Shown in pieces: positions 1-5,392 of a DNA stretch of 10,067 nucleotides. Numbering within the stretch: position 1 is the stretch's first letter; each line of letters starts with the position of its first letter. The stretch lies in contig NZ_SVCB01000025.1 of the NCBI RefSeq assembly GCF_015058545.1, positions 1 to 10,067 of the forward strand. Direction: 5' to 3'. Source of the stretch: Veillonella sp. GTDB lineage: Bacteria > Bacillota > Negativicutes > Veillonellales > Veillonellaceae. Below the pieces are notes generated by a model that was not told where the DNA came from, did no database searches, and saw only the letters and a list, made by a program, of their open reading frames with translations. A program made the translations under genes and the position numbers.

Positions 1-1374
1 CATGACCGCTATTTCTTGGATGCCTTGAGCGATGAAATTTTAGAACTTTCAGACCGTCATTTTTATAGCTATGAAGGGACTTATGAGACATTTTTAACCT
101 TGAAGGCGGACCGGGAAGAACGGGAAGCGGCGACGGCGGAAAAACGCCATCAGTTCTTGAAACGAGAACTGGCCTGGGTACGCCGTGGGGCTCAAGCGCG
201 TTCGACGAAGCAAAAAGCCCGTTTACAGCGTTATGAAACCTTAAAAGCCCAGGATGTGGCGCGTCGTGCCGATACCTTGGATCCGATTGCTCTTAAAAGC
301 CGTTTGGGCAAGACTATTTTTGATATTGAACACTTAACCTTCAGTCGCGGTGATATTCCGATTGTGAAGGATTTTACGTATCATGTGGTTCGTCATGACC
401 GCATCGGTATCGTAGGACCGAATGGCATCGGTAAATCCACATTTATGGGCTTATTGGACGGTAAATTCGAACCGGATGCAGGAACCCTCGGCCGCGGTGA
501 AACGGTCCGTATAGCGCATTTTACGCAAGAATTGCCGGCATTTGATGAAGACCAGCGTGTATTGGATTATATTCGGGAAGACCATCGCTACATGGTGTTG
601 GCTGATGGCAGTACATTGAGTGCCGGTCAGATTTTGGAACGTTTCCTATTTACCCCGGAACTCCATGGTGTACCGATTCGCAAACTATCGGGCGGTGAAA
701 AGCGCCGCCTGTACTTGTTAAAACTCCTCATGAGCGCCCCTAATGTGCTCTTATTGGATGAACCGACTAATGATTTGGATATTCCGACGCTGGAAGTGTT
801 GGAAGACTTCTTGGACTCTTTTAGCGGTATTGTAATTACCGTTTGCCATGATCGTTACTTTTTAGATCGCGTCGTCGATAAATTATTCGTATTTAAGGGG
901 AACGGTCAAATTGAAATTGTCCATGGGGCGTATTCGGAATATCGTGATATGTTGGATGAAATGGAAGCGGACAGTGGCATTGGTGTTTTGGCGGGTGGTA
1001 AATTAAATAGCGGTGTAGTGGGGCAGCAGGCAGGTACCGCCCAAACCGGAACAGGGGATGTTAAAAATGAGCCGAAAAGCGATAAAATCGCTTCTAAGGG
1101 CGCGCTTGTTTCTGATGAGAGTAATGATACCTCAATTACGGCAAAAGCGGCTCCTACGGCGTCTAAACCACTTACAAAGGCAGAGCAGGCGGAGCTTGCT
1201 CAATTAGAACTGGATATTTCTGAGTTAGAAGGTCTGTTAAAAGCTTATGATGCCATGCTTAATCAAGCGGGCGGCGATTACGAAGCCATGGAAAAGACTA
1301 TGGCAGAACGTGCCGATGCGGCGGCAAAATTAGATGCTAAAACGGAACGGTGGTTAATGCTTGCCGAGCGGTAA
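1..1374 (+). CDS. uup: ABC-F family ATPase, Uup-like (5' end outside window)
   Basis: ABC-F proteins have two ATPase domains and no membrane part. They act on ribosomes, and Uup also binds branched DNA. The reading frame is open from base 1 and starts inside the H-loop of domain 1 (HDRYFLDA), so roughly the first ABC domain is missing. Next comes the inter-domain linker with the Uup-like run RGAQARSTKQKARLQRYE (about 175-230). The second ABC domain is complete: Walker A GPNGIGKST (415-441), signature LSGGEKRR (685-708), Walker B LLLDEPTND (748-774) and H-loop CHDRYFLD (844-867). A low-complexity Ala/Gly/Thr/Lys stretch (about 970-1160) leads to a charged helical C-terminus (about 1165-1371). 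This fits the coiled-coil DNA-binding tail of Uup and argues against EttA, which lacks it. The gene stands alone on its 3' side. The family is certain; the Uup subgroup is likely. Confidence 0.92.
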   Translation, partial: HDRYFLDALSDEILELSDRHFYSYEGTYETFLTLKADREEREAATAEKRHQFLKRELAWVRRGAQARSTKQKARLQRYETLKAQDVARRADTLDPIALKSRLGKTIFDIEHLTFSRGDIPIVKDFTYHVVRHDRIGIVGPNGIGKSTFMGLLDGKFEPDAGTLGRGETVRIAHFTQELPAFDEDQRVLDYIREDHRYMVLADGSTLSAGQILERFLFTPELHGVPIRKLSGGEKRRLYLLKLLMSAPNVLLLDEPTNDLDIPTLEVLEDFLDSFSGIVITVCHDRYFLDRVVDKLFVFKGNGQIEIVHGAYSEYRDMLDEMEADSGIGVLAGGKLNSGVVGQQAGTAQTGTGDVKNEPKSDKIASKGALVSDESNDTSITAKAAPTASKPLTKAEQAELAQLELDISELEGLLKAYDAMLNQAGGDYEAMEKTMAERADAAAKLDAKTERWLMLAER

Positions 1375-1705
1375 TAGAATAATTTGTTTTAAAAATTTTT
1401 ATTAATACCTTTCACTTTGATGCATCAAATTTTTATAAATTTAAATTATGATACTTAAGAAATCAGACATAATTAAAAATAATTTATTTTTTTGAATACT
1501 CCATTCGGCTTATTTTGATAAAATACGCCGTATAAACAAGAAATTTGATTTATAGTTTTGAAAGATGTAAACAATTTGAAAAAGTTTAAGGTATACATGA
1601 AATAAAATATTGAATTTTGTCGCTTGAATAGTATATACTAGAAACAGAGAAGAATAGTTATTTTTTTGCATGGCAGTGTTACGCATTTCCCAAGGGAGGA
1701 TCGTT
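1375..1705. other. AT-rich intergenic region after the ABC-F gene
   Basis: No gene is supported here. The stretch holds a weak hairpin with a T tail (TTTGA-TGCA-TCAAA, 1416-1429, then TTTTT), which may terminate the ABC-F transcript. There is a second inverted repeat at 1506-1530: CGGC/GCCG outside, TATTTT/AAAATA inside, a 3-base loop and one mismatch. The promoter and ribosome site of the next small gene lie at the right end. The rest is A/T-rich without visible structure. Confidence 0.5.
1610..1639 (+). promoter_or_regulatory. sigma-70-type promoter for the small basic protein gene
   Basis: A -35 like TTGAAT (1610-1615, 4 of 6) and a -10 TATACT (1634-1639, 5 of 6) are separated by 18 bp. 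Transcription would start near 1646, giving a leader of about 60 bases ahead of the ATG at 1706. Confidence 0.5.
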
Positions 1706-1882
1706 ATGAAAACTAACAAGTGGGGCGGCAAACGCGCGGGCTCAGGTCGCAAAAAATCATTATTCGACCGCAAAGGTCGTACATTCCGTTTGACGGATGC
1801 AGAATTTTTGGAAGTTAAGCCTTTGATTGACGCAATTCGTAAACGTACTGAAGCGGCTGCTTTGGCATCCAAAGTTAAGTAG
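1706..1882 (+). CDS. small basic DNA-binding-like protein (58 aa), possible ribbon-helix-helix
   Basis: I do not recognise a named family. The start at 1706 is chosen because GGGAGGA (1694-1700) lies 5 bases before it; an in-frame ATG at 1670 has no ribosome site. The protein is strongly basic, with 17 Lys/Arg against 6 Asp/Glu. The N-terminal part WGGKRAGSGRKK (residues 6-17) is a Gly/Arg/Lys arm of the kind found at the front of small phage, plasmid and RHH proteins, and it recalls an AT-hook. Residues 25-50 read as a short strand (RTFRL) followed by helix, with TDAEF at the turn, which fits a minimal ribbon-helix-helix unit. It has its own promoter, and its stop codon directly abuts a structured RNA segment and a strong terminator. 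DNA or RNA binding is inference. That it is a real gene is well supported by the ribosome site and promoter. Confidence 0.72.
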   Translation: MKTNKWGGKRAGSGRKKSLFDRKGRTFRLTDAEFLEVKPLIDAIRKRTEAAALASKVK

Positions 1883-2035
1883 TGTCAATTAAGGACTGGG
1901 GAGAGTCCGACATATTTGCTCATCGTTAAAGAATTCAATCAGCAGATTGTTACTCTACTTCTCATATGTTATTAACAATGTAGTAGATAGGTATGAGGAC
2001 TTATCGGCAACCGAGTATTCGGTTGCCGATTTTTC
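1883..2035 (+). ncRNA. candidate structured RNA or structured 3' UTR
   Basis: Immediately after the stop codon, TGTC (1883-1886) pairs with GACA (1909-1912) and GGACT (1893-1897) with AGTCC (1904-1908). This gives a bulged hairpin with a purine loop GGGGAG. Further on, CTCAT (1919-1923) can pair with ATGAG (1993-1997), and ATTGTTA (about 1946) with TAACAAT. A second GGACT (1997-2001) could compete for AGTCC. The segment ends in the terminator at 2003. I match it to no known RNA family. A piece resembles the RNase P core, but the region is far too short for RNase P. No internal promoter is obvious, so it may simply be the 3' UTR of the small basic protein gene. Confidence 0.35.
2003..2035 (+). 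terminator. strong rho-independent terminator
   Basis: A perfect 12-bp stem (2003-2014 with 2019-2030, core CGGCAACCGA) has a 4-base loop GTAT and is followed by TTTTCTGTT. It ends the transcript of the small basic protein gene and its structured tail. Confidence 0.9.
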
Positions 2036-2121
2036 TGTTCTGATGAGATGTATTTATCAGGCACGAAAAACTTTGTAAAAAATTTTTGATTTTATGACAG
2101 AAACAGGATAACTATTTTTTC

Positions 2122-2151
2122 TTATAAAGATTAGCCATTTTCTGCTATAAT
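2122..2151 (+). promoter_or_regulatory. extended -10 promoter for the DnaA-like gene
   Basis: A consensus TATAAT (2146-2151) is preceded by TGC (2143-2145), an extended -10. A weak -35 TTATAA (2122-2127) lies 18 bp upstream. The start would be near 2158, with a leader of about 75 A/T-rich bases. Confidence 0.65.
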
Positions 2152-2233
2152 ATAAAATAGTGAAAATATTGAATATAGTTCACAAATAGATTTAATAAAA
2201 ATATAAGGATAAAAGTTTATAAGGAGATATAGC

Positions 2234-2743
2234 ATGACAGAAACAATTAATACCGATATTTTAAAGAAGACTGATACTATTGTAAAAGCTGACGCGCGTC
2301 ATACCTTTGATACCGTAGCGGCTGCTTTGGGTGCTGATGCGCATAATCCGCTTGTAGTAGTAGGGACAGTTGCCAAAATGGAAAACGTCGGCGAAATCGT
2401 AAAGCGCGAATCTTTGGATCTTACGCCGAATCTTGTAATTAAAGAATTTACCGGTCAAGGTTTGGTGGAAGCGTATACCGACAGCGTGACTTACGGTTAT
2501 GTGGCCGACTTCATGGAAGAATTCGTGCGCATCGATATGCTTTTAATCAGCGAGTTTGATTATGTAGTACGTGAAGCGGATGAATCGGTACAAAAAGGGT
2601 TACTCCGTTTGTTTGAAGGTTTGGTTCGCAATAATCGTCAGGTTGTATTTACCATGACTCAGGCTCCCGAAACTTATGAAGCCTTAGTTTTACCGAATTT
2701 GGCAGAGCTTGTAGGCAGTGGTGCTTTCGTAGTTGTTAAATAA
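2234..2743 (+). CDS. DnaA/Hda-like AAA+ domain protein with degenerate ATP site (169 aa)
   Basis: The ATG is preceded by AAGGAG (2221-2226) at 7 bases. The protein lines up along domain III of bacterial DnaA. HTFD (23-26) matches the DnaA YTFD entry, NPLVVVG (38-44) matches NPLFIYG, and IDMLLISEFD (100-109) matches VDVLLIDDIQ. The NPL-to-LLI distance is within one residue of B. subtilis DnaA. Residues 122-145, with the QVVFTMTQAP run, match the sensor I region QIVISSDRPP, and 153-165 correspond to the LEDRLRSRF arginine-finger box. Every ATPase residue is changed: Walker A GGVGLGKT is GTVAKMEN, the Walker B aspartates are Ser-Glu, and the arginine finger is gone. Domains I, II and IV (DNA binding) are absent. 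It is therefore probably a non-hydrolysing partner or decoy of DnaA, or a clamp-loader-type scaffold. The similarity is read by eye; the role is inference. The gene is monocistronic. Confidence 0.62.
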   Translation: MTETINTDILKKTDTIVKADARHTFDTVAAALGADAHNPLVVVGTVAKMENVGEIVKRESLDLTPNLVIKEFTGQGLVEAYTDSVTYGYVADFMEEFVRIDMLLISEFDYVVREADESVQKGLLRLFEGLVRNNRQVVFTMTQAPETYEALVLPNLAELVGSGAFVVVK

Positions 2744-2806
2744 GATGCTGCTTATAGGTTAGACTCTAATAGAGCTATGTGAAGTAAGAATCTCATATAA
2801 CTCAGT

Positions 2807-2837
2807 AAAAAAGCCCTCCACAGCTGGAGGGCTTTTT
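2807..2837. terminator. bidirectional rho-independent terminator
   Basis: AAGCCCTCCA (2811-2820) pairs perfectly with TGGAGGGCTT (2825-2834) around the loop CAGC. An A tract precedes and a T tract follows it, so it can stop both the DnaA-like transcript (+) and any read-through from the convergent minus-strand operon. Confidence 0.92.
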
Positions 2838-2841
2838 CAAT

Positions 2842-2895
2842 ATAAAGTTAAAGTGCAATACAAAGCTAACGTGTAATATAAAGCTAGCGTGTAAT
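2842..2895. repeat. 18-bp tandem repeat, three units
   Basis: Three adjacent imperfect copies with consensus AYAAAGCTAACGTGTAAT: 2842-2859, 2860-2877 and 2878-2895. A partial fourth (ACAAA) follows. Copies 2 and 3 differ at two positions; copy 1 is more diverged. The array lies between the two converging terminators and not inside a gene. Confidence 0.8.
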
Positions 2896-2898
2896 ACA

Positions 2899-2948
2899 AA
2901 AGGGATATATCAGCGAAGAGTGGGTAGTTCTTCGTGATATATCCCTTT
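2899..2948 (-). terminator. long hairpin, likely terminator of the minus-strand operon
   Basis: A perfect 14-bp stem, AAAGGGATATATCA (2899-2912) with 2935-2948, continues past one bulged G into a 6-bp inner stem (CGAAGA/TCTTCG) with a 9-base loop. On the minus strand it follows the permease stop codon by about 30 bases and ends in a short TTTTG run. The T tail is weak, but the position and stem length fit an operon end. Confidence 0.65.
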
Positions 2949-2978
2949 ATGCGTAGGTGAGATTGTGTAAAACGTGTG

Positions 2979-4253
2979 TTAATTCATTACATCATGTAAT
3001 TGTTTTGCCTTCCGGTGGAATGCGTACACCGGCAAGAGGCTTACCGCGAGGCCGACGACTATGCAAAGGAGGGTGAGTTGCAAAGACGCTGAGGAGATGG
3101 CCAGCGGTATGATAATGGCTGAACTGGTGTTTAAGGCATAGGCCAGGCCGAGGTAGGCGCCAAAGCCCATGAGCCAGCCAAAGACTGCGCCAAGACCTAT
3201 TACATAGGCCGTTTGCTGTATCAAAATACTGTACAGCTGCTTTTGTGTTGCGCCGAGCGCTTTTAAGATGGCGTAATCGCGGAGTCGATTCACCGTTGCC
3301 AAATAAGCAGTTACCAAAACAACGGCCATGGCAAGCCCGATTAATAAGTAACCGATAGGTTGCCATACTTTTTCACCACGCCCCATGAGGTTGAAGAGTT
3401 GGGTAATGACTTGGGCGGGGAATACGAGTTGAGCATCTTTACGTTTGATATATTGGGCTGCTAGGGTATAGGCTTGTCCGAAACCTACCGGTTCTACCAT
3501 GATAGCCGTCACATCGCCTTTTTCAGAAAGGTCGTGAGGGTGATCTTGGTCTTGCACTTGCTCTTGAGTTTGAGCGGCGGTCGGGAGTTGTCCTTGTACT
3601 CGGTTTGGTTTATGACCGTGAGCATGGAGCTCCCAAATGCTTTCGATAGGTGTCAAAACGGCTTGATTATAAGGGCCGCCGGTATCGGCTAATATACCGA
3701 CAACCGTAAATTTTTCTTCTTGATGCTCTTTACCTTTTGCCAAAGTACCATGTGTGGAGTAGAAGGTATCACCTAGAGCCAGGCCTAATTGTTTTGCCAC
3801 ATCTTGGCCGATAACGGCTTCAAAAGGGGTTTGGAACGGACGGCCCGATGAGAGGCGCAGCCATTCAGGTTTAGTATTATCGGCTCGTACGGCAAAAATT
3901 TCAGGCTCGGTACCAACTAAGCGAAACCCTTTTACACTATCGCCAAAAGCTAAAGGTATGGCCTGTTTTACAAGTTTAGTATTGGCGCGTAATTGAGTAA
4001 CTTCTTGGTAACTGATATTGGAAAGGGGTTTGTCTTGTAAAAAGACGGTATTAAGTACAAACTGTTGGCTGCTTCCGGGAGAGCCTACGAGTAGAGTAAA
4101 GGGTTCGGTCGCGGCGATGAGTCCACGCTGCAGTCCGCTACCCAAGGAAACTACCAATACACTTAAGGCTACCGCGAGCGCCATGACGAGAAGCAGGAGC
4201 GATGTGGTCAGAGGTTTGGACCAGAGCTGCTGCCAGGCTATTTTACGAATCAT
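2979..4253 (-). CDS. ABC transporter permease, FtsX/MacB/LolE type, with His-rich loop
   Basis: The permease has the layout of MacB/LolE-family proteins: one N-terminal membrane segment (about residues 17-39), a large outer domain (about 40-295), then three C-terminal segments (about 298-320, 345-373 and 390-412). Between TM2 and TM3 is NRLRDYAILKALGATQKQL, the cytoplasmic coupling motif of FtsX-like permeases. These transporters do not move solutes through a channel; they use ATP to drive work outside the membrane, such as lipoprotein release or substrate extrusion. The outer domain carries a hydrophilic loop (about 209-245) with HAHGH (210-214) and HPH (238-240), which suggests metal contact. 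The ATG overlaps the end of the ATPase gene by 11 bases, so the two are translationally coupled and form one transporter. The substrate is unknown; similarity of the set to zinc-responsive Gammaproteobacterial loci is an inference. Confidence 0.85.
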   Translation of the reverse strand: MIRKIAWQQLWSKPLTTSLLLLVMALAVALSVLVVSLGSGLQRGLIAATEPFTLLVGSPGSSQQFVLNTVFLQDKPLSNISYQEVTQLRANTKLVKQAIPLAFGDSVKGFRLVGTEPEIFAVRADNTKPEWLRLSSGRPFQTPFEAVIGQDVAKQLGLALGDTFYSTHGTLAKGKEHQEEKFTVVGILADTGGPYNQAVLTPIESIWELHAHGHKPNRVQGQLPTAAQTQEQVQDQDHPHDLSEKGDVTAIMVEPVGFGQAYTLAAQYIKRKDAQLVFPAQVITQLFNLMGRGEKVWQPIGYLLIGLAMAVVLVTAYLATVNRLRDYAILKALGATQKQLYSILIQQTAYVIGLGAVFGWLMGFGAYLGLAYALNTSSAIIIPLAISSASLQLTLLCIVVGLAVSLLPVYAFHRKAKQLHDVMN

Positions 4254-4914
4254 GAGAACCTCGCTTTGTTAAGTGTAATTGATTAGTAAATTGAGAAATA
4301 ACAGTCGTTTCGTGACTGGCAATCAGTAAGGTGGCATTAGCTTCCGTGCTGTAGTTGCGCAATAAGTCGATAACGATGGCACTGTTGGCGGCATCAAGAC
4401 TGGCTGTCGGTTCGTCGGCTAACAGTAGGGAAGGTTTTTTTATAAGCGCCCGGGCAATAGCCACGCGTTGTTGCTCACCTTTGCTCAATTGGGTCGGCTT
4501 TTTGTGACGGAGATTGGTAAGCCCCATGATGTCCATGAGTTTTACCGCTTCATCGGTCATCTCTTTGTGCGTAAAACGATTGGCAAAGAAGGCACCGCTT
4601 ATAATGTTTTCTTCGGCTGTTAAAAAACTGAGCAGATTGAAGTCTTGAAAAATATAACCAACTTGTTGACCGCGCCAATGATCGAGTTCTTTTGCGTTGA
4701 TTTCGGTCAAACTGACATCATCCGCCTGAATCGTGCCGGTAGTCGGTTGTAGGAGTCCGGCTATGCACTGAAGTAAGGTGGACTTGCCACTGCCGCTAAC
4801 GCCGGTCAAACACCATTGACTACCGGTTGGTGCTTCAAAGGTAGGCAAGTCCAATACGGTAATCAAGGTGTCGCCGTCAGGAAATTGACGGGTCAGATTT
4901 TGAATCGTCAACAT
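4243..4914 (-). CDS. ABC transporter ATP-binding protein, LolD/MacB type
   Basis: A 223-residue nucleotide-binding subunit with every motif intact: Walker A GVSGSGKST (38-46), Q-loop Gln90 in YIFQDFNLL, signature LSKGEQQR (143-150), Walker B LLLADE (163-168), D-loop SLD (172-174) and H-loop His201. The motif pattern and length are those of the LolD/MacB/FtsE group, which partners FtsX-like permeases. I chose the ATG at 4914, one base after the stop of the preceding gene, with GAGG 9 bases upstream. An in-frame TTG 33 bases earlier would overlap that gene and add residues not typical of the family. It drives the permease encoded next, with which it overlaps. Confidence 0.92.
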   Translation of the reverse strand: MLTIQNLTRQFPDGDTLITVLDLPTFEAPTGSQWCLTGVSGSGKSTLLQCIAGLLQPTTGTIQADDVSLTEINAKELDHWRGQQVGYIFQDFNLLSFLTAEENIISGAFFANRFTHKEMTDEAVKLMDIMGLTNLRHKKPTQLSKGEQQRVAIARALIKKPSLLLADEPTASLDAANSAIVIDLLRNYSTEANATLLIASHETTVISQFTNQLHLTKRGSHDS

Positions 4915-4915
4915 A

Positions 4916-5365
4916 TTAATAAACCTCAGCACCACGGAGGCGAACAAGACTTACAAAGCCTGTTTCACCATCTACATAGCTGCCTACTTCCAATTGTCCC
5001 GATACGGTAATGTCCTGGTCATAAGGCAAAGCCGTTACGGAATCGTCCATATAAACGACTACAATATCACTAGGCCAATCTGCATCAGTTGAGCAGAAGG
5101 GACAGATGGCCATAGGTGTTTCTGTGAGCACAAAGAAGTTGATGGTCGGTTTTAACGGTGGAGCCATATAACCTTGCATCGTTACATTTTGCCCATTTAA
5201 TGACAATAAGCTATCCGATAGAATAAGCCCTTCTGAAGTTGCGCCTGCATACATGTCTTCAAAATTCAGCCAAGCCGCCAAAGCCGTGTTGGGCACCATG
5301 ACAACTGCAAGCTGTACTACGAGGCCAAGTATTAAAGGGCGTAGCCACTGTTTTAATTGCATCAT
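4916..5365 (-). CDS. small exported CPFC protein, DUF3299-like
   Basis: This 149-residue protein starts with a signal peptide (hydrophobic core about residues 9-24, cleavage likely after ALA at 28-30). It has no lipobox, so it should be released into the periplasm or outside. The mature part is a small beta-rich domain: SLNGQNVTMQGYMAPP (55-70), then NFFVLTE, PMAICPFCST with a Cys pair at 88 and 91, and ITVSGQLEVG (119-128). The pattern 'GxxVxxxGxMxPL ... C ... IxVxGxLxVG' recalls DUF3299-type proteins that sit beside FtsX-type ABC transporters; the exact family is uncertain. The CPFC pair could bind metal or act as a redox pair. The second codon is also ATG (5362) and is better spaced from AGGA (5369-5372), so it may be the true start. 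It follows the phosphatase gene by 27 bases. Confidence 0.72.
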   Translation of the reverse strand: MMQLKQWLRPLILGLVVQLAVVMVPNTALAAWLNFEDMYAGATSEGLILSDSLLSLNGQNVTMQGYMAPPLKPTINFFVLTETPMAICPFCSTDADWPSDIVVVYMDDSVTALPYDQDITVSGQLEVGSYVDGETGFVSLVRLRGAEVY

Positions 5366-5392
5366 TGTTCCTAGTCACATCCTTGTAAAAAA

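Larger units (their letters stand above)
1883..2233. other. intergenic region with structured RNA, terminator and next promoter
   Basis: This gap has three parts. Bases 1883-2001 contain several pairing segments, described separately as a candidate structured RNA. Bases 2003-2035 form a strong terminator. Bases 2040-2233 are AT-rich and carry an extended -10 promoter and the leader of the DnaA-like gene. No open reading frame with a ribosome site is visible. Confidence 0.6.

Noticed and set aside
1510..1872. 120-residue minus-strand frame across the small basic protein gene
   Set aside because: Its second half is translated A/T-rich intergenic DNA, and the plus-strand gene has a good promoter and ribosome site.
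1895..1912. Resemblance to the conserved GAGGAAAGTCCGG segment of RNase P RNA
   Set aside because: Only a short match, and the region before the terminator is less than half the needed length. Other conserved RNase P segments are not seen.
4915..4947. TTG start that would lengthen the ABC ATPase by 11 residues
   Set aside because: It overlaps the preceding gene. The ATG at 4914 gives the usual family N-terminus and a coupled stop/start.
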